Positions 36,610 through 44,627 of a stretch of 64,000 nucleotides of DNA are shown here, one piece after another. Position numbers and translations under genes: made by a program. Below the pieces are notes generated by a model. It ran no database searches and had not been told where the DNA came from. It was given only the letters and a program-made list of their open reading frames with translations. Origin of the DNA: Campylobacter sp. GTDB lineage: Bacteria; Campylobacterota; Campylobacteria; Campylobacterales; Campylobacteraceae. The stretch's first letter is position 1. Each line of letters starts with the position of its first letter. Location of the stretch: assembly GCF_019423325.1 (NCBI RefSeq), contig NZ_JAHZBQ010000001.1, forward strand, positions 806,001 through 870,000. Direction: 5' to 3'.

Positions 36610-37143
36610 ATGGTGATAAAAATTTTCTACGTCGCGATTGCGATCTTTTGCGTCGCGATGGTGTTTCTAAGCGTGCAGACGCCGTATTTTAGCGATATGT
36701 TTAGACAGGATCTAAGCATTGCGAATATGGAGATGAAAAAGATCGTCGATTATCAGATCGGCGAGCGCGTGGATGCTAAATTTACCGCGGACAGCGGCAC
36801 TCGCTATAAGGATCGCGACGAGTTTGTAAATTTTAAAGCCGAGGAGATTAGCGCGGATCTGAATCACACTTTGGTTTCAAAGACCGCGACGCGCGCAGGC
36901 GAGCTGATAAAATTTAACGGCGACGCGCATTACGTAAATAGCAGAGGCTTTGATTACACGGCGCAGGAGATCATCTACGATACGAGCAGCAAGATCGTCC
37001 GCTCCGACGTGCCGTACGTGCTGCGCCAAGGCGGCGACCGCATCACGGGCGCAAGTATCAGCTACGACACCAAAACCAAACAAACAAACTCAAAAGGAAT
37101 CCACGCATGGTATTTAATAAAAGATCAAAATTCCACAAACTAA
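36610..37143 (+). CDS. lptC: LPS transport periplasmic protein LptC
   Basis: Single N-terminal helix (IKIFYVAIAIFCVAMVFLSV) and a beta-jellyroll periplasmic part (IANMEMKKIVDYQI...FTADSGTRYKDRDEFVNFKAEEI). LptC passes lipopolysaccharide from LptBFG to LptA. 177 residues. lptA begins inside its end (37-base overlap), the usual arrangement. Recognition rests on topology and context more than on single motifs. Confidence 0.85.
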   Translation: MVIKIFYVAIAIFCVAMVFLSVQTPYFSDMFRQDLSIANMEMKKIVDYQIGERVDAKFTADSGTRYKDRDEFVNFKAEEISADLNHTLVSKTATRAGELIKFNGDAHYVNSRGFDYTAQEIIYDTSSKIVRSDVPYVLRQGGDRITGASISYDTKTKQTNSKGIHAWYLIKDQNSTN

Positions 37144-37622
37144 TATTCGCATCTGCGCTAATTGCGGGCTTTGGCGCGACTACTCTTAGCGCCGCGCAGG
37201 AGCAGGTCGAGGTCACGGCGGATAATTTTTTCGCCGACGAGATCAAGCAGATCAGCGTCCTAACAGGCAACGTCCGTATCAAAAAGGGCGCTTATGATAC
37301 GCTAAATTCCGACAAAGTGACGATCTACTTCGACGCTAAACGCCAGCCTACTAAATATGTCGCGACCGGAAACGCAAATTTTAAAATTTTACTCAATCAG
37401 AAGCATTACGACGGCAAGGGCGGCATGCTGACCTACGATCCGACTATCGAGGCTTATACGCTTGAAAACAACGCCTATCTGCACGAAGCCGAGACCAAAA
37501 AGGAGGTTTACGGCGATAAGATCATCGTAAATCGCCAAAAGGGCACCTACGAAGTAAAAAGCGGCGGCAGCGAGAAAAAGCCCGTGCGTCTGATTTTTCA
37601 GGTCGAAGATCAAAACAAATGA
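37107..37622 (+). CDS. lptA: LPS transport bridge protein LptA
   Basis: Signal peptide (KLIFASALIAGFGATTLSA) and an OstA-like domain: VEVTADNFFADEIKQISVLTGNV, YVATGNANFKILLNQKHYDGKGG and YEVKSG. It polymerises as a periplasmic bridge for LPS between inner and outer membrane. 171 residues. It overlaps lptC by 37 bases and engB by 4. Confidence 0.9.
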   Translation: MVFNKRSKFHKLIFASALIAGFGATTLSAAQEQVEVTADNFFADEIKQISVLTGNVRIKKGAYDTLNSDKVTIYFDAKRQPTKYVATGNANFKILLNQKHYDGKGGMLTYDPTIEAYTLENNAYLHEAETKKEVYGDKIIVNRQKGTYEVKSGGSEKKPVRLIFQVEDQNK

Positions 37623-38518
37623 TCTATCCTAGCAGCGCGCAGTTTATCACCTCCGCCGCAAATATCGCGGGTGCGCCCGAGTTTGCGATGAGCGAAGTGG
37701 CGTTTTTGGGGCGTTCCAACGTCGGCAAAAGCAGTCTGATAAACGCGCTTACCGGGCGCAAAAATCTAGCCAAATCAAGCTCGACGCCGGGCAAAACACA
37801 GCTGATAAATTTCTTTGAAGTTAAATTTAAACAAAAGCTTGCCGCAGGCTCGGACGGCTCGCAAAATGAAACATCGCCCGATCTAGCAAGCAAAGAGGCT
37901 TTAAGCTCGGCTGCAAATTGTGCGCAAGATCACGCGGATGCTGCGGCGTCTGAGCGAAATTTGAAGCAGGATTTCGTTTTAAATTTAAAAAGCGCCTCGG
38001 CGGATTTTAGATCGGATCGCGAGACAGATCTTGCGGCGGGTTTCGCGCCGAATTCCGCGCAAAACTCCGAATTAAATTTTACAGGCAGATCCGCGCTAAA
38101 TTTAGCGGGCAATTCCGCTTTCTCGGGTCTTGCGAGCTTGGGAGAAAATATCTCTTTGATCTTCGTGGATCTGCCCGGGTTCGGGTACGCTAAGGTCTCC
38201 AAAAAACTGCATTATATCTGGCAGAAAAATCTCGACGAGTTCATCAAAGAGCGCCTAAATATCAAGCTTTTCGTCCATCTTATCGACGCGAGGCAGTTTG
38301 ATCTTGCGATAGATAAAAATTTGCAAAACTATCTCGCTAGTTTTCTGCGCGGCGATCAAAAGGTCGTGAGGCTCTATACCAAAGCCGACAAGCTCAACCA
38401 AAGCGAGCGCGCAAAGCTTTTGAGGCACGATCCGCAGGCGGTTTTGGTCTCTACGCTAAAAGGCAGCGGGCTTGCGAAAGCGCGCGAGATCATCGTACGC
38501 GGGGCGTTTGGATTATGA
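37619..38518 (+). CDS. engB: Ribosome-biogenesis GTPase EngB (YihA/YsxC) with ~95-residue insert
   Basis: Small GTPase needed for large-subunit assembly. G1 GRSNVGKSSLINALTGR, G2 SSTPGKTQLINFF, G3 DLPGFGYAKVSKK, G4 TKADKLNQ and G5-like VSTLKGSG are all intact. Between G2 and G3 (residues ~76-173) sits an insert absent from ordinary ~200-residue EngB proteins: Ala/Ser/Asn-rich and ending in octapeptide-like units (NFTGRSAL, NLAGNSAF). The insert follows beta-strand 2, which is a surface turn in Ras-like folds, so the core could still fold. Frame is open throughout. Overlaps lptA by 4 bases. Confidence 0.93.
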   Translation: MIYPSSAQFITSAANIAGAPEFAMSEVAFLGRSNVGKSSLINALTGRKNLAKSSSTPGKTQLINFFEVKFKQKLAAGSDGSQNETSPDLASKEALSSAANCAQDHADAAASERNLKQDFVLNLKSASADFRSDRETDLAAGFAPNSAQNSELNFTGRSALNLAGNSAFSGLASLGENISLIFVDLPGFGYAKVSKKLHYIWQKNLDEFIKERLNIKLFVHLIDARQFDLAIDKNLQNYLASFLRGDQKVVRLYTKADKLNQSERAKLLRHDPQAVLVSTLKGSGLAKAREIIVRGAFGL

Positions 38519-38589
38519 AATTTCTAAATTTAAATACGTTAAATTTAGCGGCGCAGAATTTCAAAATAATTAAATTTAGAGGATATAAA

Positions 38590-38634
38590 ATGCGCCGCCA
38601 AGATCGCGCAAAGATTAGGGAAAATTTTAGATGA
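38590..38634 (+). CDS. Possible 14-codon leader ORF before the acetyltransferase
   Basis: ATG 38590 has a good ribosome site (AGAGGA, 7 bases), encodes MRRQDRAKIRENFR and stops at TGA 38632-38634, which overlaps the acetyltransferase ATG (ATGA). This arrangement favours translational coupling. It may be a chance ORF or the remains of an older N-terminus. Confidence 0.4.
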   Translation: MRRQDRAKIRENFR

Positions 38635-39479
38635 TACGGCTAAAAAAGGCGCGCCTTTGCGACATTTTGCGTATGCAGGAGCTCGTAAAAGAGGAGGTTC
38701 AAAACGGCGTAATCTTGCCGCTTGAAAGCGATGAGATCGCTGCTCATATTCGCTCATACGTGCTGGCGTTCGGCTGCGATTCTAAGGCGGATACGAGCTT
38801 TGATTCCAAGGAAAATTTGAGTTTCGATTCTAAAAAAAATTCCGATTTAAATTTAGCCAGGAATTCCGATTTAAATTTAGCACGCAATTCGGATTCAAAT
38901 TTAGCGCGCAATGCCGATTTAAATTTAATCCAAAGCTCCGCAGAAAATTTTGCCGAAATTACTTCTGAAAATTCCGCCGAAGATGCCGCGGGTAATTTTG
39001 CGCCGCAACTAGCTACGCCGCAAAATAGCGCAGCGCAAGCCGTATCCGGGGCAAGCTGCGCACAAGCGGGAAAAGAGCAAATTTTACGGAGCGGATATAC
39101 GCAAGAAGCGGGCATCTATAGAACCGAACATTCGCAGCCCCACGAATCCCAGTGCTTAAAAGAAGCCGAAATTTTAGCGGGCTTTGCTTCGCTTAAAATT
39201 TTTAACGCAGATCTTGCCGAGGTGCGCTCGCTCATCGTCGCTCCGCAGTTTCGCAGGCGGGGCATTGCCAGAGCTATCGTAAATGAGCTGCTAGACGAGG
39301 CGAGATTTTACGGGCTAAAAAGCGTATTTACGCTCACCTATCAAAAGGAATTTTTCGAGCGGCTGGGGTTTACCGAAATCCCAAAGGATGAGCTGCCCGC
39401 GCAAAAAATTTGGGCCGATTGTATTAAATGCAAAAAGTTTCCGGTATGCAACGAAATCGCACTTATCTATACCTTATAG
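38631..39479 (+). CDS. GNAT-family N-acetyltransferase with ~130-residue repetitive insert
   Basis: N-terminal strand/helix (MIRLKKARLCDILRMQELV...VILPLESDEIAAHIRSYVLAF) and the C-terminal half (EVRSLIVAPQFRRRGIARAI, the acetyl-CoA pyrophosphate loop; VFTLTYQKEFFERLGFTEI) make a complete GNAT domain. Between them, residues ~48-180 are low-complexity: seven octapeptide units (DSKADTSF, DSKENLSF, DSKKNSDL, NLARNSDL, NLARNSDS, NLARNADL, NLIQSSAE) and then Ala/Gln/Ser-rich text. The C-terminus (AQKIWADCIKCKKFPVC, with CxxC) is characteristic of ArgA-like Campylobacter/Helicobacter acetyltransferases as I recall; argininosuccinate-route N-acetylglutamate synthase is possible but not shown. It overlaps the next gene by 52 bases. 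Confidence 0.83.
   Translation: MIRLKKARLCDILRMQELVKEEVQNGVILPLESDEIAAHIRSYVLAFGCDSKADTSFDSKENLSFDSKKNSDLNLARNSDLNLARNSDSNLARNADLNLIQSSAENFAEITSENSAEDAAGNFAPQLATPQNSAAQAVSGASCAQAGKEQILRSGYTQEAGIYRTEHSQPHESQCLKEAEILAGFASLKIFNADLAEVRSLIVAPQFRRRGIARAIVNELLDEARFYGLKSVFTLTYQKEFFERLGFTEIPKDELPAQKIWADCIKCKKFPVCNEIALIYTL
38838..38933 (+). repeat. 24-bp tandem repeat, four units, inside the acetyltransferase gene
   Basis: Units start at 38838, 38862, 38886 and 38910; each begins AATTCCGATTTAAATTTAGC (with small changes) and encodes NSDLNLAR-like octapeptides. The period is exactly 24 bases, so the reading frame is kept. Less exact units of the same 8-codon rhythm precede it. Related 24-base text occurs in engB near 38075-38125. 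Confidence 0.9.
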
Positions 39480-39934
39480 CGGACACGCTTTTTAGCGCGG
39501 GGGTTCTTTTCTACCTGCTTCTAAGTGCGGTGTATAGGGGGCTACCGCCGCTGATCGGATTTTTTTTCACGGCGATGGTGGTGCAAAAATATGAAAACGA
39601 CGTAAAATTTAAAAAGTTCGGATTTAGCTGGTTTTTCTCTATTTTTTATCTGTTTTGCGCCGAGCAGATCCACGGATTTAACCTATTTAGCGTGGCTATC
39701 GCGTATTGTATATTTTATTTCGTGGTCTATGAAAACTCATTTAAATATATTAAATTTAGAAATTTTTTGATCTGCTTTGACGTTATGATCAGCTATGTTT
39801 TGGTCTTTGTGGTGAGCAACGCGATCTCGGCGATCAAAAAGAGCGAGTATCTGCCTCTAAGCGGCGAGTATTTAAATTACATCGTGATTGAAATTTTGCT
39901 TGCTCTGCTCTTTTTTAAGGGGCGGCTGGTATGA
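39428..39934 (+). CDS. Integral membrane protein upstream of mrdA (MreD-like position)
   Basis: 168 residues, about five hydrophobic segments (YLIADTLFSAGVLFYLLLS, PLIGFFFTAMVV, WFFSIFYLFCAEQ, VAIAYCIFYFVVY, ICFDVMISYVLVFVV, and a last one near the C-terminus). The same place before mrdA in C. jejuni is held by a putative integral membrane protein; in many bacteria it is mreD. Sequence similarity to MreD is not evident by eye. ATG 39428 or 39446 may start it; the first overlaps the acetyltransferase. The stop overlaps mrdA by 4 bases. Confidence 0.75.
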   Translation: MQKVSGMQRNRTYLYLIADTLFSAGVLFYLLLSAVYRGLPPLIGFFFTAMVVQKYENDVKFKKFGFSWFFSIFYLFCAEQIHGFNLFSVAIAYCIFYFVVYENSFKYIKFRNFLICFDVMISYVLVFVVSNAISAIKKSEYLPLSGEYLNYIVIEILLALLFFKGRLV

Positions 39935-41751
39935 GGCTGAAGTTCGTATTTGCTTTCGTGATACTATTTTTTAGCATGCTTTTGGTTAGAATTTATTATC
40001 TTTCGATCAAATCAAACGAATTCTACGAGCAGGTCGCTAAAAACAACGTCATCTCCACCGAATACATCCCACCGGTGCGCGGTCAAATTTTAGACGCCAA
40101 AGGCCGCCCGCTTGCGATAAACAATCTCGGCTTTTCGCTATCGATCGCGCCGCATCTAAAAGACGCCGCGCTGCAAAGCGAGCTAAATAATATCTCGCGC
40201 TATTTCAAAGATCTCAACGTCACTGCGATGAGCAAGAGCTACAAGGACGCGAATTCCGCTTACAATCAAGACTTTATCGAAGTCGTGCCGTTTTTGGACT
40301 ACAACGCCACGATACAGCATTTCGCGAGCTTGAGCCTGCACGAAAATATTAAAATTTCGCCCGCTTCGCAGCGCTTCTACCCTTACGGTGCGCTTGCTTC
40401 GCACATCATCGGCTACGTGGGCCGCGCCAATAAAAAGGATATCCAAAGTAACCCCCTAAGCGCGCTTACCGGATACAACGGCAGAAGCGGCGTCGAGGGG
40501 TATTATAACGAGCTTTTGCAGGGCAGCAAGGGCGAGCGCAAGACGAAGGTTACGGCGCTAAATCAGGTCGTAGAGGAGATCTCGATGCAAGAGCCCAGCA
40601 GCAGCGAAATTTCGCTTACCATCGATCTTGAGCTGCAAAAATACCTCGAGGAAATTTTTAAAGACAAGGACGGCGTAGCGATCGTGATGGATCTGCGCGA
40701 CGGCGCTATCATCGCGGCGGGCAGCTTCCCCGAGTATGATCTAAACACCTTCGTGGGCGGAATTTCGCAGGCGCAGTGGGACGAGCTGATAAAAGACCCG
40801 CGCCATCCGTTTACGAATAAGCTCGTAAACGGCCTCTATCCGCCGGGCTCAGTAATTAAAATGGCCGTGGGGATGAGCTTTTTAAACAGCGGCAAGATCA
40901 ACGAGAACTGGAGCGTGTTTTGCAGCGGCGCGATAGAGCTAGGGGGGCGTAAATTTCGCTGCTGGAAGAGCTGGGGTCACGGCCGCGTGAGCCTAGTAGA
41001 GGCGATTAAAGGCAGCTGCGACGTGTATTTTTACGAAGGCTCGCTGCTAGTGGGGATCGACTACATGTCCGCGTATCTGCAGCGTCTGGGGTTTGGTAGT
41101 AAAACAGGCGTCGATTTACCCAATGAGTTTGTAGGCACGATGCCTAATAAGGCCTGGAAAATGCAGAAATTTAAGCGCGCGTGGTATCAGGGCGAGACGG
41201 TCAATGCCTCGATCGGTCAAGGCGACGTGCTCGTAACCCCTATGCAGGTGGCGAAAAACACCGCGCAGATCGCCTCGGGCAAGGCTATCACGCCGCATTT
41301 TTTAAAAAGCATCGACGGCAAGCCGGTGGAATTTGCCCCTACCGAGCTTTTCACGCCGAAAGAAAAGGCTCAGCTGCCGCTCGTGCGACGCGGTATGTAT
41401 GAGGTCGGCAACAACCCCGACGGAGGCACCGCCTACAAGCTCATCCATACCGCAGTCGTGCCTCTAGCGGTCAAGACGGGAACCGCGCAGGTCGTGGGCA
41501 TCTCTCAGACCACCAAAAAGCGAATGAAAGAGGCCGATATGGACTACTTCCACCGCTCGCACGCCTGGATGACTAGCTTCGGGCCGTACGACAAGCCGCA
41601 ATATGCCGTAACCGTACTAGTCGAACACGGCGGCGGCGGCGGAAGCGCGGCGGGTCCCGTGATAATGCAAATCTACGAAAAGCTCGCTCAGATGGGCTAC
41701 ATCGACGCCAACGCAACGACTATCAAAGACAGCGCAAAGAAAACGAAGTAG
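39931..41751 (+). CDS. mrdA: Penicillin-binding protein 2 (peptidoglycan transpeptidase)
   Basis: Elongation-specific transpeptidase. N-terminal helix (FVFAFVILFFSMLLVRIYYL), dimerisation/pedestal domain with RGQILDAKGRPLAINN, then the transpeptidase domain: active-site SxxK in YPPGSVIKM (~residue 308), SxD variant in KGSCDVYFYEG, and KTG in AVKTGTAQVVG. 606 residues, in the normal range. A Pro-rich end is absent; the C-terminus is short. It closes the kdsC-to-mrdA cluster, and core gene order stops here. Confidence 0.96.
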   Translation: MRLKFVFAFVILFFSMLLVRIYYLSIKSNEFYEQVAKNNVISTEYIPPVRGQILDAKGRPLAINNLGFSLSIAPHLKDAALQSELNNISRYFKDLNVTAMSKSYKDANSAYNQDFIEVVPFLDYNATIQHFASLSLHENIKISPASQRFYPYGALASHIIGYVGRANKKDIQSNPLSALTGYNGRSGVEGYYNELLQGSKGERKTKVTALNQVVEEISMQEPSSSEISLTIDLELQKYLEEIFKDKDGVAIVMDLRDGAIIAAGSFPEYDLNTFVGGISQAQWDELIKDPRHPFTNKLVNGLYPPGSVIKMAVGMSFLNSGKINENWSVFCSGAIELGGRKFRCWKSWGHGRVSLVEAIKGSCDVYFYEGSLLVGIDYMSAYLQRLGFGSKTGVDLPNEFVGTMPNKAWKMQKFKRAWYQGETVNASIGQGDVLVTPMQVAKNTAQIASGKAITPHFLKSIDGKPVEFAPTELFTPKEKAQLPLVRRGMYEVGNNPDGGTAYKLIHTAVVPLAVKTGTAQVVGISQTTKKRMKEADMDYFHRSHAWMTSFGPYDKPQYAVTVLVEHGGGGGSAAGPVIMQIYEKLAQMGYIDANATTIKDSAKKTK

Positions 41752-42298
41752 AGCGGAATTTTAAAATTATAAAATTTTAGAATTCTACTCGTCCTTCGCG
41801 GGCTTGGAATTTTATCTAGCTTCCATAGGTTTGGAATTTATCCGCTTCCGTGAGTCTGAAATTTTAAAATTTCGTGCAGGCTAGAGGTATAGAATTTATC
41901 TTGTCTTTAGGATTTGGGGGTTTAAATTTCATACAACCATGCTTTACCCAATATGAAAGACTTCTTAAAGAGCTTGGGCGCGGTTTAAATTTCATACAAC
42001 CATGCTTTACCTGCGCCACTGCCTGGTGTTTTGAATATGAGCGAAGAGTTTAAATTTCATACAACCATGCTTTACCTGCTTTAAATTTTAAAATTTAGCG
42101 CAGTGCGGAGGCTTTTAAATTTAGAATTTTACCCGTCCTTCGCAGATTTTAAATTTTAAAATTTATAGTAGTAAAAGACCTTAAAATTGAGTAGATCAAA
42201 GTAGTTTTAAATTTTAAATACATTATATATTAGCGCATAGGCGAATATAAACATATTGTAAAATCTAAGATTATTAAAAATTTCTTGAGGAGGAGAGA
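41752..42298. other. Repeat-rich gap opening the accessory island
   Basis: Up to 41919 the DNA is a run of loosely spaced GGAATTTTATC / GAAATTTTAAAATTTC words about 30 bases apart. A three-repeat CRISPR follows (listed separately), then AT-rich sequence with a strong GAGGAGGAGAG ribosome site for the next gene. No ORF of its own. Confidence 0.7.
41920..42077. CRISPR. Three-repeat mini CRISPR with an unrelated repeat
   Basis: 30-base repeat starting GTTTAAATTTCATAC and ending CATGCTTTACCT at 41920-41949, 41983-42012 and 42048-42077; only the last base of the first copy differs. Spacers are 33 and 35 bases and unlike each other. Read on minus, the repeat ends in ATTTAAAC, which resembles a Cas6-type handle, so leftward transcription is possible. 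No cas genes of a second system are in the window. The exactness of the repeats with unique spacers of regular size makes chance unlikely. Confidence 0.85.
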
Positions 42299-42781
42299 AT
42301 GGCGTTTGTTGCGGAGCATATTTCTAAAGAGGACTTGAAGAAATATGATATTATAAATCGCGTAGATCAGTGCTTGGCAAAATATCATTATGATCCACAG
42401 GAGCCCAATGAAATAAAGTGGTTGAACTGGGTCATCGACAGGCAAAGAGATATTTGGCTTATCTTTGTTTGTAGCCCGCATCTGCCTGATCCAAGAGACG
42501 GATATACCGGAGAGATGATTTGGCTGCTTTATTATAAAGGTAGAGAAATTGAGCTTGACATTAGACGGGTCTATGACGAAACTACGAGTAAAATGCTCGT
42601 AGACAATCCGTTTTTTATAAAATATAAGCTAGAAAATATCAATTCTAGTCTTGACAGAATTTCGTTAGATGAGCTCTATAAGGTGCTTAATGAAGCTTTG
42701 ATAGAATATGGAGAAAGTGGTATACACGGTAGAAAGTTCTTGCCAAAAGAACATGAAGTCGTAACTTTTCTGCATGATTAA
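42299..42781 (+). CDS. Immunity-like protein, MAFV-ISKED family, copy 3
   Basis: 160 residues. MAFVAEHISKEDLKKYDII, NWVIDRQRDIWLI, DPRDGYTGEMIWLLYYKGRE and IELDIRRVYDE align block by block with the pair at 20.9-21.9 kb, particularly copy 2. Strong ribosome site. First of three genes with gaps of 15-16 bp, so probably one transcript. No toxin gene is present. Confidence 0.68.
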   Translation: MAFVAEHISKEDLKKYDIINRVDQCLAKYHYDPQEPNEIKWLNWVIDRQRDIWLIFVCSPHLPDPRDGYTGEMIWLLYYKGREIELDIRRVYDETTSKMLVDNPFFIKYKLENINSSLDRISLDELYKVLNEALIEYGESGIHGRKFLPKEHEVVTFLHD

Positions 42782-42796
42782 ATTAAAGGATAAATA

Positions 42797-43003
42797 ATGA
42801 CGAGTAAACAAGCCGATCAAATTTTAGCAGATATTGCAAATGGTAAAGATGTACGCACCAGTAGCGGCGCTAAGGTAACCGGTGAAAATTTTGAGAAATT
42901 TTTTCTAAACGATATGGTTAGAAAGCTAGGCACTAAAAGCGAAGGCGATATCTACGAGCATATAAGCGAATATCAATATGTCGTAGATATAATTAAATAT
43001 TAA
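42797..43003 (+). CDS. Small protein between two immunity-like genes
   Basis: 68 residues: MTSKQADQILADIANGKDV at the start, then TSSGAKVTGENFEKFFLND and GDIYEHISEYQYVVDIIKY at the end. AAAGGATAA precedes ATG by 5 bases, so it is very likely translated. No signal or membrane segment. It might be the detached tail of a polymorphic toxin or a separate helper; I do not recognise the family. Confidence 0.6.
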   Translation: MTSKQADQILADIANGKDVRTSSGAKVTGENFEKFFLNDMVRKLGTKSEGDIYEHISEYQYVVDIIKY

Positions 43004-43019
43004 ATTTAAGGAGTAGAAA

Positions 43020-43472
43020 ATGGCGTTTGAAAATGCAATTATCACTAAAGAGGATGATGAGAAGTATGGACTTAGCGAGATTTACTATAAGTACAATCCA
43101 TTATATAAGACACTACCAAGTCAAAAGAGCTGGATTATAGATAAAAAACTGGATTGTTGGATTATGAAAACTCAATTATTTAATGATCCAGAGATAGACC
43201 ACGCATATCTATCAAAAGCAATGTGGAAATTCTATTATAAAGGTAATATATTTGACATCGTTCTTGATTATGGATTAGATGAAAAAGTTTCAGGTATCCA
43301 ATATAATAAAGTCTGGAAAGTATTGTCAATAGTGCCAAATGGTAGCGAAAAAATATCAGTAGATGAAATTTTTTCACTTTTAAAAGAGCAACTTATAGTA
43401 TTTGGGCTTGATGGATTATATAAGCAAGGTGAGAATTATAAAGTCACGTTGATAGATGCAAGAAAAGGATAA
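43020..43472 (+). CDS. Immunity-like protein, MAFV-ISKED family, divergent copy 4
   Basis: 150 residues. MAFENAIITKEDDEKYGLSE, SWIIDKKLDCWIM, MWKFYYKG and ISVDEIFSLLKEQLIVFGLDG keep the family pattern, but the middle differs strongly. AAGGAG precedes the ATG by 6 bases. It ends the three-gene operon. Divergence suggests it answers a different toxin from copies 1-3, if the immunity reading is right. Confidence 0.62.
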   Translation: MAFENAIITKEDDEKYGLSEIYYKYNPLYKTLPSQKSWIIDKKLDCWIMKTQLFNDPEIDHAYLSKAMWKFYYKGNIFDIVLDYGLDEKVSGIQYNKVWKVLSIVPNGSEKISVDEIFSLLKEQLIVFGLDGLYKQGENYKVTLIDARKG

Positions 43473-43626
43473 ATAATTTTTTATCCGATCAGAATTCAGC
43501 TCGGTAAATTTTAAAATTTAGCGCAGCGAAAGGCTTAAATTTTGATGATAAATTACGACAAAGTGTTTTTAAAAGCGCCGAAATGAAACGAGATATAAAA
43601 GCCAAATTTATCTTAAAAGCTATGAA

Positions 43627-44181
43627 TTGGGGAGTAGGGCGATAAAAGAGTTCATTAAAAAATGTTTTGAGCTAAAAGGGGTGAGGATTTTATTCTGGAT
43701 CGCCTTGCTCATTTTTACTATAGATTGCTTGGGCGTTATATTTGCCAGCATAGACGCGGTTTTTTTGGCGGAGTATAGCGGTTACGATATCGCGAATCCG
43801 CTTTCTATCGTTATGAAAGCTTTTGAACTAACGTGGCACGAAGAAGCAAGCGATAGCGAAAGCGATATTTTCGGCGCTATGGTATTGTATCTATTTTGCG
43901 CGACGGTAATTTTGCCTCTAATCATCTGCTGTTTTGTATTTTCAAAGATAAAGGCTTTTATTCTGCTGGATAAAATATCCGCCGCATCTGCATTTTTTAT
44001 AAGTTTATTTTATGCTTATCCGCTAGCTGTGATAATCCTAGCAAAAGCCGATTTGACTTGGTTGGGACATCTGTTTGATCGCTCAAATTTTAATTTTAAC
44101 ATAATGATGATAAGCGCTTTATCGTCGCTAATAATCGCGTCTGTAACGGTTTTTATTCTAAAAAGAAGAGATAAAATTTAA
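43627..44181 (+). CDS. Four-helix membrane protein of unknown function
   Basis: 184 residues from TTG 43627 (no good ribosome site; GTG 43681 is an alternative start). Helices: ILFWIALLIFTIDCLGVIFAS, FGAMVLYLFCATVILPLIICCFVF, FFISLFYAYPLAVIILA and MMISALSSLIIASVTVFIL. A soluble acidic loop (HEEASDSESD) separates helices 1 and 2. Downstream of the immunity-like operon but 150 bases away. No family recognised. Confidence 0.6.
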   Translation: MGSRAIKEFIKKCFELKGVRILFWIALLIFTIDCLGVIFASIDAVFLAEYSGYDIANPLSIVMKAFELTWHEEASDSESDIFGAMVLYLFCATVILPLIICCFVFSKIKAFILLDKISAASAFFISLFYAYPLAVIILAKADLTWLGHLFDRSNFNFNIMMISALSSLIIASVTVFILKRRDKI

Positions 44182-44627
44182 TATGGATAAGTTTATGGGA
44201 TTATCTTTATTTAGCTAAATTTTATGTAAATTAATACGCAAAATTTTACGAATATAGCTCGAGATATGTAAATTTAAAAGGGCAAATTTTGAAACGATCT
44301 TAAAATTTGCCTCCGCTTCAGATTTGAAATTTCAAGTTGCGCGGTTTGAAATTTCGATCATCGACTTCGAATTTTAAAATTTCAATCTCATCTGCCTTCT
44401 TAAATTTTTTAATCTAAAATACTTGCGCTTTTGAATCCTGCAGCTCAAAGTCACTGTTTCTTAAATTTGAAATTCTAAGCTCTGAGATGCGGAGCCTTGC
44501 TCGATAAAATTTTAAAACTTCAAGTCTAGAATTTAATTTGATAAAAATTTTATCGGGCAGAATTCGGCTCGGTAAATTCTATTAAATGCTCCTATAGGAG
44601 AGAAAAATATGAAATCTCAAATACAGC
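44182..44627. other. Gap with degenerate AAATTT words and an orphan start site
   Basis: Mostly AATTTCAAGT / GAAATTTCGA repeats. Near the end, a perfect palindrome CTCCTATAGGAG (44590-44601) overlaps a ribosome site that leads to ATG 44609; this frame runs directly into a CRISPR repeat and stops after 19 codons (MKSQIQHFNSQRDEILPQK). It could be the beginning of a gene destroyed by CRISPR sequence. Confidence 0.5.
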
